Below, one piece after another: positions 27,151 through 35,483 of a stretch of DNA of 64,000 bases (position 1 is its first letter; the number at the start of each line of letters is the position of its first letter). The stretch is from Stenotrophomonas maltophilia D457. Lineage in GTDB: Bacteria > Pseudomonadota > Gammaproteobacteria > Xanthomonadales > Xanthomonadaceae. The notes under the pieces are model-generated. The model was not told the DNA's origin. It was given only the letters and a program-made list of their open reading frames with translations, and searched no databases. Made by a program: the position numbers and the translations under genes. Location: positions 529,001 through 593,000 of the forward strand of contig NC_017671.1 in NCBI RefSeq assembly GCF_000284595.1, written 5' to 3'.

Positions 27151-27444
27151 ATGTCCCGCATAGCTCCCCGTATCCATACCGATCCGGCGCAGATCGCGCG
27201 CCTGGAAGCCCTGCTGCCGCAGCTGGAAGGCGAAACGCAGGTGGAACTGATTCTGCACGATGGCCGCCGCCTGCTCGGCACGGTGGCCGTGAGGCCAACC
27301 GTGCAGCAGTACCGCAACGTCACTGGTGATGAAGGCAGCAACGGCCAGCTGCGCCTGGATGACTACGACACGCCGGTGCAGCAGCACCACGTGTGGCTGG
27401 ACGAGATCGCCAGCATCAACCGCCTGCCACCCAAGGCGCCTTGA
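27151..27444 (+). CDS. DUF3247 family protein
   Basis: A 97-residue protein starting MSRIAPRIHTDPAQIARLEAL, of the DUF3247 family found in Xanthomonadaceae. A compact beta-rich part (QVELILHDGRRLLGTVAVRPTVQQYRNVTGDEGSNGQLRLDD) resembles a small Sm-like barrel fold, but that is an impression. The ribosome-binding site CAGGAGG is near perfect. Function unknown. Confidence 0.85.
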   Translation: MSRIAPRIHTDPAQIARLEALLPQLEGETQVELILHDGRRLLGTVAVRPTVQQYRNVTGDEGSNGQLRLDDYDTPVQQHHVWLDEIASINRLPPKAP

Positions 27445-27450
27445 TCGGAT

Positions 27451-27507
27451 GTAGAGCCGAGCCCACGCTCGGCTGCGCCGTCGCCCGAGCGTGGGCTCGG
27501 GCGCTAC
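27451..27507. repeat. SMAG inverted pair
   Basis: GTAGAGCCGAGCCCACGCTCGGC-type unit and a partner ending GGGCTCGGGCGCTAC, between DUF3247 and the convergent small gene. Confidence 0.85.
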
Positions 27508-27514
27508 CGGTGTG

Positions 27515-27778
27515 TCAATGCTCGAACAAGGTCGGCGTCGCTTCGAACCGGCGCGCGTAGGCGCGTTCTTCCGCCACCCGGGCCACCTCGTCATCGGCCA
27601 GGTCCGGTGCGCCATATACCGCATAGGCCACGCTGCCATCGGCGCCATGGCCGACCTGGTGCAGCCGGTAACGCGAGTGCCCGCCGCCGGTGTCCTCGGG
27701 GTAGTGCACGGGCGGATGGCTGCCTTCCAGGTCCATTTCACTGTTGTCGACGACGCCACCGACGAACAAGGCTCGCAT
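27515..27778 (-). CDS. Small conserved hypothetical protein
   Basis: An 87-residue protein (MRALFVGGVVDNSEMDLEG...) with HYPEDTGGGHSRYRLHQVG and VAYAVYGAPDLADDEVARV. The regular pattern of hydrophobic and charged residues and an AGGAG box before the ATG support a real gene. I do not recognise the family and see no signal peptide or TM. It is divergent from rsmC. Confidence 0.7.
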   Translation of the reverse strand: MRALFVGGVVDNSEMDLEGSHPPVHYPEDTGGGHSRYRLHQVGHGADGSVAYAVYGAPDLADDEVARVAEERAYARRFEATPTLFEH

Positions 27779-27935
27779 GCAGGTTCTCCTGGGTTTCCGG
27801 GTGAGCCTCTACCCTGAACGTTTCAATGTTTCTGGCAGATCAAGGCCCCGTTCGGGTTTCGCAAAGCGGCCTGCCGGGGCCGGCCCGGCCAAGCCGGTAC
27901 AATGGACGGCCCTCACGCTTGAAGTACCCGCGCCG

Positions 27936-29000
27936 ATGGCCTCCAGCGACGACGCCCCCCTGCAGACCCTGCTCCTGCCGTTCTCCCAAGGCGCCCTGCG
28001 CTGGCCGGAGGGCCCGGTGGCTTTCCTGCGTGCCCGCGATGGCTGGCCGCTGCGCGAAGCGGCCGGCAACCGCGAGCTGCACTGCGAACAGAGCTTTGCC
28101 CCGTTCGCGCAGCCGCTGCAGCAGGCCGCCGGCTGGACCGTCAGCGGCCAGCTGGACGATGTGGCCGGCAAGGGCCGTTACCCGCTGGTGCTGGTGCTGC
28201 CGCCGCGCCAGCGTGAAGAAGCCCGTGCGCTGTTCGCCCGCGCGCTGGCGCTGGTCGCCGAGGGCGGCCGTATCGTCGCCTGCCAGTCCAACAACGAAGG
28301 CGCGCGCTCCGGTGAAGGCGACCTCAAGCAGCTGGCCGGTCTCGGCGGCTGCCTGACCAAGAACCACTGCCGCGTGTACTGGACCGCCCCGCTGCAGGGC
28401 CAGCACGACCCCGACCTGGCCAAGCGCTGGTCGGCGCTGGATGCGGTGCGCCCGATCATGGGCGGACGCTTCCTCAGCCGCCCGGGCGTGTTCGCCTGGG
28501 ACCGCATCGATCCGGCATCGGCGCTGCTGGCCGAGCACCTGCCGGCCGACCTGGCCGGCCGCGCCGCCGACCTTGGCGCCGGCTACGGCTATCTCTCGCG
28601 CGAGCTGCTGGAACGCTGCCCGAAGATCACCGCGCTGGACCTGTACGAGGCCGAGCAGCGTGCGCTGGCCCTGGCCGAACTGAACCTGGCGCCGCCGCCG
28701 CGCGCGCTGCCGCTGCGCTTCCTGTGGCGCGACGTCACCGCCGGCATCGAGCCGGGCTACGACGTCATCATCAGCAACCCGCCGTTCCACACGCCGTCGC
28801 GTGCCGACCGCCCGGACATCGGCCAGCGCTTCATCGCCGTGGCCGCGCAGGCGCTGCGCCCGGGCGGGCGCCTGTACGTGGTGGCCAACCGCCATCTGCC
28901 GTACGAGCACACCCTCAACGACAGCTTCGGTGCGGTGCGCGTGGTCGCCGAGCGCGACGGTTTCAAGCTGGTTGAAGCAGTGAAGGGGAAGGGCAAGTGA
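27936..29000 (+). CDS. rsmC: 16S rRNA m2G1207 methyltransferase RsmC-like
   Basis: A 354-residue methyltransferase with the RsmC layout: a degenerate N-terminal half and an active C-terminal MTase-small domain. SAM motif I is ADLGAGYGYLSREL near residue 210 and the catalytic NPPFH near 280. The PGVFAWDRIDPAS segment before motif I is typical of RsmC/RsmD-like enzymes. It overlaps the pseudouridine synthase gene by GTGA, so three RNA/metabolite genes form an operon. Confidence 0.88.
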   Translation: MASSDDAPLQTLLLPFSQGALRWPEGPVAFLRARDGWPLREAAGNRELHCEQSFAPFAQPLQQAAGWTVSGQLDDVAGKGRYPLVLVLPPRQREEARALFARALALVAEGGRIVACQSNNEGARSGEGDLKQLAGLGGCLTKNHCRVYWTAPLQGQHDPDLAKRWSALDAVRPIMGGRFLSRPGVFAWDRIDPASALLAEHLPADLAGRAADLGAGYGYLSRELLERCPKITALDLYEAEQRALALAELNLAPPPRALPLRFLWRDVTAGIEPGYDVIISNPPFHTPSRADRPDIGQRFIAVAAQALRPGGRLYVVANRHLPYEHTLNDSFGAVRVVAERDGFKLVEAVKGKGK

Positions 29001-29698
29001 AGCTGGTCAAGCTCATCGCCAACCTGGGCTATGGCAGCCGCAAGCAGGTGCAGTGGATGTTCCGCGAAGGCCGCGTCACCGACGCCGACGGTGAGGTGCT
29101 GTACGCCGATGACCAGGTGCCGCACGAGGCGATCCGCGTCGATGGCGAGCCGCTGGACCCGCCGGTGGGGCTGTCGATCGCGCTGCACAAGCCCGCCGGC
29201 TACACCTGTTCGACCAAGGACACCGGCCGCCTGATCTACGACCTGCTGCCGCCGCGCTTCCGCGACCGTGATCCGGTGCTGTCCACGGTGGGCCGCCTCG
29301 ACCGCGAGACCAGTGGCCTGCTGCTGCTGACCGACGATGGCGGCCTGCTGCACCGGATCATCTCGCCGAAGTCGAAGCTGCCGAAGGTCTACGAAGTCGA
29401 GTTGAGCGAGGACCTGCGCGGCGACGAAGTGGCGTTGTTCGCCAGCGGCACGCTGATGCTGGAGTCCGAGAAGACGCCCCTGCTGCCGGCTGAACTCGAA
29501 GTGCTGGAGGCGCGTCGCGCACGCCTGGTGCTGCATGAAGGCCGCTACCATCAGGTACGCCGCATGTTCGCCGCCACCGGCAACCACGTGCAGGCCCTGC
29601 ACCGCAGCCGCGTCGGCGGGCTGGACCTGCAGGGGCTGGACGAAGGGCAATGGCGGCAGCTCACTTCCACCGACCTGGATACGTTGTTCGCTCCATGA
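28997..29698 (+). CDS. 16S rRNA pseudouridine synthase (RsuA family)
   Basis: A 233-residue RsuA/RluB-type synthase. An S4-like N-terminal domain (about 1-55: KLIANLGYGSRKQVQWMFREGRV) precedes the catalytic domain. The catalytic Asp is in VGRLDRETSGLLLLT near residue 105, and KVYEV and EGRYHQVRRMFAATGNHV are family motifs. It starts at GTG overlapping the rsmC stop. The target is probably a 16S or 23S rRNA uridine; RsuA (U516) is a fair guess. Confidence 0.88.
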   Translation: MKLVKLIANLGYGSRKQVQWMFREGRVTDADGEVLYADDQVPHEAIRVDGEPLDPPVGLSIALHKPAGYTCSTKDTGRLIYDLLPPRFRDRDPVLSTVGRLDRETSGLLLLTDDGGLLHRIISPKSKLPKVYEVELSEDLRGDEVALFASGTLMLESEKTPLLPAELEVLEARRARLVLHEGRYHQVRRMFAATGNHVQALHRSRVGGLDLQGLDEGQWRQLTSTDLDTLFAP

Positions 29699-30378
29699 CC
29701 CCCTTCGCTGCGCTGCCGTTCCTGCCCGACGCCGTCATCTTCGACATGGACGGCCTGATGATCGACAGCGAGCGGGTCTCGCTGGCCTGCTGGAGCGAGG
29801 CCGCCGACGAATTCGGGCTGGGCCTGGAGGAAGCGGTGTTCCTGCGCATGGTCGGCCTCGGCGACCACGATACGCATGCGCTGCTGCGCGCGCAGGGCAT
29901 CGAGGACAGCGTGATCGACGCGGTGGCGGCACGTTGCCATGAGCTGTACGAAGCACGCACGCAGACCGGGCTGCCGCTGCGGCCGGGCATCCTGGAGCTG
30001 CTGGAGCTGCTGAAGGCGCACGCGGTACCGCGTGCGGTGGCGACCACCACGCGGCAGCCGCGCGCCAACCGCAAGTTGGCGGCCGCAGGCCTGCTGCCGT
30101 ACTTCGATGCCGTGATCACCAGTGGTGATGTGGCGCGGCCGAAGCCGGCGCCGGATATCTACCTGCTGGCCGCGCAGCGGCTGGGCCAGGCGCCCGAACG
30201 TTGCCTGGCGCTGGAAGATTCACCGGCCGGCACGCGGGCCGCACTGGCCGCCGGCATGACCGTGATCCAGGTGCCGGACCTGGTGCATCCGGATGAAGAG
30301 CTGCGCGCACTGGGCCACCGCATCGTCGGCTCGCTGGTGGACGCGCACGCCCTGCTGCTGCCGCTGCTGCCGAAGTAG
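29695..30378 (+). CDS. HAD-IA phosphatase
   Basis: A 227-residue HAD hydrolase of the beta-phosphoglucomutase/YniC-like group. Motif I is IFDMDGLMIDSE, motif II is ATTTRQPR, and motif III/IV are KPAPDIYLLAAQRLG with LEDSPAGTRAALAAGM. It starts at ATG overlapping the previous TGA (ATGA). The substrate is probably a small sugar phosphate. Its stop TAG is part of a SMAG-like GTAG. Confidence 0.88.
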   Translation: MTPFAALPFLPDAVIFDMDGLMIDSERVSLACWSEAADEFGLGLEEAVFLRMVGLGDHDTHALLRAQGIEDSVIDAVAARCHELYEARTQTGLPLRPGILELLELLKAHAVPRAVATTTRQPRANRKLAAAGLLPYFDAVITSGDVARPKPAPDIYLLAAQRLGQAPERCLALEDSPAGTRAALAAGMTVIQVPDLVHPDEELRALGHRIVGSLVDAHALLLPLLPK

Positions 30379-30466
30379 CGGTGGCTGCCGACCTTGGTTG
30401 GCACTGAGCCGGGCATGGGCTCGGCTCCACATCTTCTGGTGGGTGCCGACCGTTGGTCGGCACACC
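30375..30466. repeat. SMAG-type palindromes
   Basis: A GTAG-headed GCCGACC/GGTTGGCAC unit from 30375, a GAGCCGGG...CTCGGCTC unit at about 30406-30428 and GTGCCGACC/GGTCGGCAC ending at 30463. They lie between the convergent HAD and fabB genes. Confidence 0.8.
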
Positions 30467-30473
30467 TGTTCAA

Positions 30474-31682
30474 TCACACCCGCCCGAACACCAGCGCAGC
30501 GTTGGTGCCACCGAAGCCGAAGCTGTTGGACATCACCGTGTCCAGCTTCTGCTCGCGGCTTTCGCGCAGGATCGGGAAGCTCTCCACCTTCGGGTCCAGC
30601 TCGCCGATGTTGGCCGAACCGGCGACGAAGCCATCGCGCATCATCAGCAGGCAGTAGATCGCCTCGTGCACGCTGGCCGCGCCCAGTGAATGGCCGGACA
30701 GCGCCTTGGTCGAGGACAGCGGTGGTACCGCATCGCCGAACACTTCACGGATCGCGTTGAGCTCGGTGACATCGCCCAGCGGGGTCGAGGTGCCGTGGGT
30801 GTTGAGGTAGTCCAGCGGGCGATCGACGCCCTGCAGTGCCATCTTCATGCAGCGCACCGCGCCCTCGCCGGACGGCGCGACCATGTCGGCGCCATCGGAG
30901 GTCACGCCGTAGCCGATCAGCTCGGCATGGATGTGCGCGCCACGCGCAACGGCGTGGTCGTAGTCCTCCAGCACCAGCATGCCGCCGCCACCGGCGATGA
31001 CGAAGCCGTCGCGGTCCTTGTCGTACGGACGCGAGGCGCTGGCCGGGGTTTCGTTGAAGCTGGTCGACAGCGCGCCCATCGCATCGAACATCACGCTCAT
31101 CGACCAGTGCAGGTCTTCACCGCCACCGGCGAACATGATGTCCTGCGCACCGTGGCGGATCATGTCCGCGGCAGCGCCGATGCAGTGCGCCGAGGTCGCG
31201 CAGGCGGCCGACAGCGAGTAGCTGACGCCCTTGATCTGGTAGGCCGTGGCCAGGCAGGCCGAGACCGTCGAGCACATTGTGCGCGGCACCATGTACGGGC
31301 CGACCTTGCGCACGCCACGTTCGCGCAGCAGGTCGACCGCGCCGATCTGCCATTCGCTGGATCCGCCGCCGGAACCGGCGATCAGGCCGGTGCGCAGGTT
31401 GCTGACCTGCTCGGGGCTGAGCCCGGCATCGGCGATGGCATCGCGCATGGACAGGTAAGCGAAGGCCGCCGCGTCGCTCATGAAGCGCTTCTGCTTGCGG
31501 TCGATCAGCGCCTCCAGATCGAGGTCGACGCGACCGCCGACCTGGCTGCGCAGGCCTGCTTCGGCATGGTCGGCCAAGGCGGTGATGCCCGAGCGCCCTT
31601 CGCGCAGCGCGGCCGAAACGGTATCCAGATCATTGCCGAGGCAGGACGTGATGCCCATGCCGGTGATGACGACGCGACGCAT
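30474..31682 (-). CDS. fabB: 3-oxoacyl-ACP synthase I
   Basis: A 402-residue ketoacyl-ACP synthase I, essential for elongating unsaturated fatty acids made by FabA. The nucleophile is Cys161 in [14 protein letters not shown]; the two histidines are in [11 protein letters not shown] and [12 protein letters not shown]; the C-terminus has [16 protein letters not shown]. It overlaps the fabA stop by one base (TGATG), so the two are translationally coupled. Confidence 0.97.
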   Translation of the reverse strand: MRRVVITGMGITSCLGNDLDTVSAALREGRSGITALADHAEAGLRSQVGGRVDLDLEALIDRKQKRFMSDAAAFAYLSMRDAIADAGLSPEQVSNLRTGLIAGSGGGSSEWQIGAVDLLRERGVRKVGPYMVPRTMCSTVSACLATAYQIKGVSYSLSAACATSAHCIGAAADMIRHGAQDIMFAGGGEDLHWSMSVMFDAMGALSTSFNETPASASRPYDKDRDGFVIAGGGGMLVLEDYDHAVARGAHIHAELIGYGVTSDGADMVAPSGEGAVRCMKMALQGVDRPLDYLNTHGTSTPLGDVTELNAIREVFGDAVPPLSSTKALSGHSLGAASVHEAIYCLLMMRDGFVAGSANIGELDPKVESFPILRESREQKLDTVMSNSFGFGGTNAALVFGRV

Positions 31683-32197
31683 CAGAAGCTCCCGGTTTCA
31701 GTGAACAGGCCGACGCGCAGGTCGCGCGCGCTGTAGATTTCGCGGTCATCCACGTACATGCGGGCGTCCGACTGGGCCATCACCAGCTTGCGGTTGATGA
31801 CACGGCTGATGTCGATCTCGTAGCGCACGAGCTTGGCGTCCGGCAGTACCTGGCCGGTGAACTTCACCTCGCCGCAGCCGAGTGCGCGGCCCTTGCCGGG
31901 GGCACCCAGCCAGGTCAGGAAGAAGCCGGTCAGCTGCCACATGGCGTCCAGGCCCAGGCAGCCGGGCATGACCGGGTCGCCGATGAAGTGGCAGCCGAAG
32001 AACCACAGGTCCGGGCGGATATCCAGCTCGGCGCGTACCATGCCCTTGCCGTGCGGTCCGCCGTCCTCGTGGATGTCGGTGATGCGGTCGAACATCAGCA
32101 TCGGATCGTTGGGCAAACGGCCGGCGGCGGTGCCGAACAGTTCACCGCGTGCGCTGGCCAGCAGCTGTTCGCGGTTGAACGCGTGGAGACGGGTCAT
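31682..32197 (-). CDS. fabA: 3-hydroxydecanoyl-ACP dehydratase/isomerase
   Basis: A 171-residue dehydratase/isomerase. Catalytic His70 ([14 protein letters not shown]) and Asp84 (LGLDAMWQL) fall at the E. coli positions. It introduces the cis double bond in unsaturated fatty acids. The ATG of MTRLHAF is chosen; the frame extends three codons further. It is the first gene of fabAB. The upstream strand contains GAACGCTTGT, reminiscent of half of a DesT/FabR-type box, but no full palindrome is seen. Confidence 0.97.
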   Translation of the reverse strand: MTRLHAFNREQLLASARGELFGTAAGRLPNDPMLMFDRITDIHEDGGPHGKGMVRAELDIRPDLWFFGCHFIGDPVMPGCLGLDAMWQLTGFFLTWLGAPGKGRALGCGEVKFTGQVLPDAKLVRYEIDISRVINRKLVMAQSDARMYVDDREIYSARDLRVGLFTETGSF

Positions 32198-32388
32198 GAA
32201 GCACAATCCTGGAAGCGGGGAAACAGGGAAACAAGCGTTCGAGGATGCCCGTGGAAACTGCGCCGATCAAACATTTCAACCGTACGCAACCGTAGTGTTT
32301 TCAATGGAATACGCGCATCCTGTTGATGTGCAACGACCATACTTCGGCGTGTGGCCCGTTCGACACGCCCCCGCCCTTTCCGCCTGAC

Positions 32389-33483
32389 ATGACCCGACTG
32401 CGCAAGATCATCCACGTCGACATGGACGCGTTCTACGCGTCGGTGGAGCAGCGCGACGATCCGTCACTGCGCGGCAAGCCGGTGGTTGTGGCATGGCGCG
32501 GCGCGCGCTCGGTGGTGTGTGCGGCGTCCTACGAGGCACGCGTGTTCGGCGTGCGTTCGGCGATGCCGGCGCTGCGCGCCGAACGCCTGTGTCCGGACGC
32601 GATCTTCGTGCCGCCGGACTTTGCACGTTACAAGGCGGTGTCACGCCAGGTACGCGAGATATTCCTGCGCCACACCGACCTGGTCGAGCCGTTGTCGCTG
32701 GACGAGGCCTACCTGGACGTGACCGAGCCGAAGAGCGGCATCGAACTGGCCACCGACATCGCCCGCACCATCCGTGCGCAGATCCGCGAGGAGACGAACC
32801 TGACCGCTTCAGCCGGGATCGCGCCGAACAAGTTCCTGGCCAAGATCGCTTCGGACTGGCGCAAGCCCGATGGCCAGTTCGTGATTCCACCGCAGCGGGT
32901 GGACGCGTTCCTGCTGCCGCTGCCGGTGAACCGGGTGCCCGGCGTCGGCAAGGTGATGGAAGGCAAACTTGCCGCGCGTGGCATCGTCACCTGCGGCGAC
33001 CTGCGGCGGTGGTCCCTGGTCGACCTGGAAGAGGCGTTCGGCAGTTTCGGCCGCAGCCTGTACAACCGTGCACGCGGCATCGACGAGCGGCCGGTGGAAC
33101 CGGACCAGCAGGTGCAGTCGATCTCCTCGGAGGACACCTTTGCCGAGGACCTGTTGCTGGAAGACCTGGGCGAGGCGATCGTGCAGCTGGCGGAGAAGAC
33201 CTGGAATGCCACGCGCAAGACCGAACGCGTCGGCCACACCGTGGTGCTGAAGCTGAAGACCGCGCAGTTCCGCATCCTCACCCGCAGCTTCACCCCGGAG
33301 CGCCCGCCGGAATCGATGGAAGAACTGCGCGACATCGCACTGGCCCTGCGCGCCCGCGTCGACCTGCCGGCGGAGACGCGCTATCGGCTGGTCGGGGTCG
33401 GGCTGGGTGGGTTCCGCGAAAAGGAGGCCGTGGTGCAGGGGGAATTGTTCGAGCACGGACCGAGCGATTCCACATCCCTCTGA
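32389..33483 (+). CDS. dinB: DNA polymerase IV
   Basis: A 364-residue Y-family translesion polymerase. Catalytic acidic residues are in IIHVDMDAFYASVEQ (Asp11, Asp13 region) and PLSLDEAYLDVTE. Finger and HhH parts include CAASYEARVFGVRSAMP and VNRVPGVGKVMEGKL, and the C-terminus has QGELF, a beta-clamp binding motif. The ATG of MTRLRKIIHVD is used. No LexA box is evident upstream. Confidence 0.95.
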   Translation: MTRLRKIIHVDMDAFYASVEQRDDPSLRGKPVVVAWRGARSVVCAASYEARVFGVRSAMPALRAERLCPDAIFVPPDFARYKAVSRQVREIFLRHTDLVEPLSLDEAYLDVTEPKSGIELATDIARTIRAQIREETNLTASAGIAPNKFLAKIASDWRKPDGQFVIPPQRVDAFLLPLPVNRVPGVGKVMEGKLAARGIVTCGDLRRWSLVDLEEAFGSFGRSLYNRARGIDERPVEPDQQVQSISSEDTFAEDLLLEDLGEAIVQLAEKTWNATRKTERVGHTVVLKLKTAQFRILTRSFTPERPPESMEELRDIALALRARVDLPAETRYRLVGVGLGGFREKEAVVQGELFEHGPSDSTSL

Positions 33484-33494
33484 TCGGCAAAGGC

Positions 33495-33533
33495 GGGGCC
33501 AGAGCCCGTTGCGCAGCAACGGGATCCGACCCC
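33495..33533. repeat. GGGGTC-type palindrome
   Basis: GGGGCCAGAGCCCGTTGC, GCA, GCAACGGGATCCGACCCC. The base is the usual GGGGTC-type sequence with two changes, and the tip CCGTTGC/GCAACGG is specific to this copy. It follows dinB. Confidence 0.72.
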
Positions 33534-33557
33534 AGCAGATTGCCGAGATCTGTCGAA

Positions 33558-33659
33558 GGCGAGGTGGGTCCGGTTGCGGGGGCGTGAGCGGCATGGATGC
33601 CGCGACCAAGCCCCCATGGACGGGTTCACGGCGTCCCCTGCCATCGGACCCACCCCGCC
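33558..33659. repeat. Family B cloverleaf element, copy 1
   Basis: A 52-nt core (33583-33634) between 25-nt arms (33558-33582, 33635-33659) that pair at 21 of 25 positions. The core reads in the inverse orientation. It contains GCGGCAT-GG-ATGCCGC (33588-33603) and CCCAT-GG-ACGGG (33613-33624). On the minus strand the latter is CCCGT-CC-ATGGG, closed with one G-T wobble. With flanking sequence to 33718 it matches the copy at 63.7 kb. Confidence 0.75.
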
Positions 33660-33699
33660 AACCCACAGATATCCAGCTGTTGCCGTTGCATTGAGCAGG

Positions 33700-33718
33700 T
33701 GCAGGGCGCAGCCCTGCA
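33700..33718. repeat. TGCAGGGC palindrome
   Basis: TGCAGGGC-GCA-GCCCTGCA. A second copy is at 63639-63659 with a different loop, and both sit about 40-60 bp from a family B element. Confidence 0.65.
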
Positions 33719-33733
33719 AAACAACCCTTTACC

Positions 33734-34645
33734 TTAAGGCCACTGCATCTCGCCCTTGGCCACCTTCGCACTCAGCTCCAGCGATGCCACGCCGTCCAGC
33801 TTCGGGTAGCGCGACTGCATTGCTTTCACCAGCGCCGCACTGTCCTTGGCCTTTGCCGTCTCGACATCGAACGCGCGGATGTAGTCCGCAGTGAAGCGCA
33901 GCGCACTGGCATCCAGTGCGGCACCCGGCGCGTAATGCCCCGGCACCACCACCTTCGGCTTCAGTGCCTGCAACCGCTGCAGGGTCTGCAGCCAGTCGGT
34001 ATGCGACTTAGGCGTCTGCGTGTCGGCCATCCACACGTGCTCGCCGGCTACCACCGGAATGCCACCGACGATCGCGCGCAGCGACGGCACCCACAGCACC
34101 GTGCGGTCCGGGGTCGGGCCATCCAGGCCGATCAGCGGCAGGCGCTGGCCTTCCAGCTGCAGTGCATCGCCATCCAGCACCTGCGGCAGCACGATGCGCG
34201 CGGGCACGTCGGCACCCATCTTCGGTCCCCAGTAGGCCAGCTTGCCGGCCAGGGTCTGCTGGATGTGGGCGACGGTCTGCGCGGTGGCGACGATGCGTGC
34301 CTGCGGGAAGGCGTCCTGCAGGGTGGCCAGGCCGAAGTAGTAGTCCGGATCGCCGTGGCTGATGTAGATCGTGGTCAGCTGCTTGCCGCTGGCGCGGATC
34401 AGCTCGACCAGCTTGCGCGCATCGCTGGCACCAAACTGCGCATTGACCAGGATCCCGTCGTGGCGGCCTTCGATCAGCACCGAGGACACCGAGAACATTG
34501 CCTGCGGGCCGGGATGGAAGGTCTGCAGGTGCAGCTGGGATTTCGTCGCCGCCGCCGGCGCCGTGGTGGCCGGTGCGGCCAGCAGCGGCGCACTGGTGAA
34601 GCTGGCGGCCAGGGCGAGGGGAAGCAGCAGGGCAGCGGTACGCAT
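33734..34645 (-). CDS. Secreted metallo-beta-lactamase-fold protein, atypical site
   Basis: A 303-residue protein with a signal peptide (MRTAALLLPLALAASFTSAPLLA). The MBL fold is visible, with ISHGDPDYYFGLATLQD in place of HxHxDH, so the second and fourth ligands are Asp and Tyr, and PGHYAPG supplies a later His. The TIYISHGDPDYYFG signature is typical of a secreted MBL-like group whose substrates are unknown. The site may bind one metal or be altered. It may form a unit with the downstream-oriented NAD(P)-binding gene, but SMAG repeats separate them. Confidence 0.82.
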   Translation of the reverse strand: MRTAALLLPLALAASFTSAPLLAAPATTAPAAATKSQLHLQTFHPGPQAMFSVSSVLIEGRHDGILVNAQFGASDARKLVELIRASGKQLTTIYISHGDPDYYFGLATLQDAFPQARIVATAQTVAHIQQTLAGKLAYWGPKMGADVPARIVLPQVLDGDALQLEGQRLPLIGLDGPTPDRTVLWVPSLRAIVGGIPVVAGEHVWMADTQTPKSHTDWLQTLQRLQALKPKVVVPGHYAPGAALDASALRFTADYIRAFDVETAKAKDSAALVKAMQSRYPKLDGVASLELSAKVAKGEMQWP

Positions 34646-34658
34646 GGGAATTCCTTGT

Positions 34659-34721
34659 GTAGAGCCGGGCCAATGCCCGGCTGCATGTTCGCGTAGAGCC
34701 GAGCGCGGGCTTGGCTCTACA
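34659..34721. repeat. SMAG-type units
   Basis: Two GTAGAGCCG(G/A)GC units in the same direction (34659-34684 and 34693-34721), the second with an inverted CTCTAC end. They separate the MBL-fold gene from the NAD(P)-binding protein gene. Confidence 0.8.
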
Positions 34722-34736
34722 TGGGACGTGCGTGGA

Positions 34737-35375
34737 TCAATACGCTGCGGTGATGATCTCCTTCGGATACGCGTGCGCTTCCAGTTCGGCGACGAACGCC
34801 GCGCCATAGTCGGCGTAGCTGATGCGGCTGTGGCCGCTGGTATCGGCCAGGAACGCCTTGGGCTGCACGCGGTACTGGCCGCGCTCTTCACCCGGGCCGA
34901 TTTCGGCGGCCGGCGAGAAGAAGGTCCAGTCCAGGTCGTCCACTGCCTGCAGGCGGTTGAACGCCTCGCGGTGGGCCAGCGCGTACGGCTTGTAGGCCTC
35001 CGGGAAGGTGGGGGTGTCGACCAGCTGCACGCCGGGTGCGACTTCCAGGCTGCCGGCACCGCCAACCACCACCAGGCGCGGCACGCCGGCCTTGCGCGCG
35101 GCAGCCGCCAGCTGCGCGGCGACCTCGCCGACGCGGCCGATGTCATCGCCCGGGCGCGGGCCGTAGGCACTGGCGAGCACGTCGTGGCCGGCGATGGCGG
35201 CAACCAGCGCGTCCTGGTCATCCAGCGAGGCGATCACCGGATGGGCACCGGCCAGCTCGGCCGGGAGGTCCTGCGCGCTGCGCACGATGACGGTGAGTTC
35301 GTGGCCGCGGGCCAGCGCGTGGCGGGCGATCTGGCGGCCGATGTTGCCGGTGGAACCAACGAGGGCGATCTTCAT
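34737..35375 (-). CDS. NAD(P)H-binding atypical SDR
   Basis: A 212-residue protein with GSTGNIGRQIARHALARGH, the GxxGxxG motif of atypical short-chain dehydrogenases. The segments VVVGGAGSLEVAPG and DWTFFSPAAEIGPGERRG-like are usual for the YwnB/NAD(P)H-binding group, which bind NAD(P)(H) and modify or sense redox compounds. There is no complete YxxxK site. It is divergent from the lysR gene, which probably regulates it. Confidence 0.85.
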   Translation of the reverse strand: MKIALVGSTGNIGRQIARHALARGHELTVIVRSAQDLPAELAGAHPVIASLDDQDALVAAIAGHDVLASAYGPRPGDDIGRVGEVAAQLAAAARKAGVPRLVVVGGAGSLEVAPGVQLVDTPTFPEAYKPYALAHREAFNRLQAVDDLDWTFFSPAAEIGPGEERGQYRVQPKAFLADTSGHSRISYADYGAAFVAELEAHAYPKEIITAAY

Positions 35376-35483
35376 GGCAGGACTCCGTGGGGCGCTGTGG
35401 GGTGGGAATGGCGCCACTCTAGGCCGCTGCAGTCGCTCGAAAAACAGCGTATAACGTGCTTGTTTGTTGCATGGATCGAGCAT

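Noticed and set aside
32198-32388. GAACGCTTGT upstream of fabA as a DesT/FabR-type site
   Set aside because: Only half of a palindrome can be seen, and I cannot confirm the consensus, so it is mentioned only as a note under fabA.
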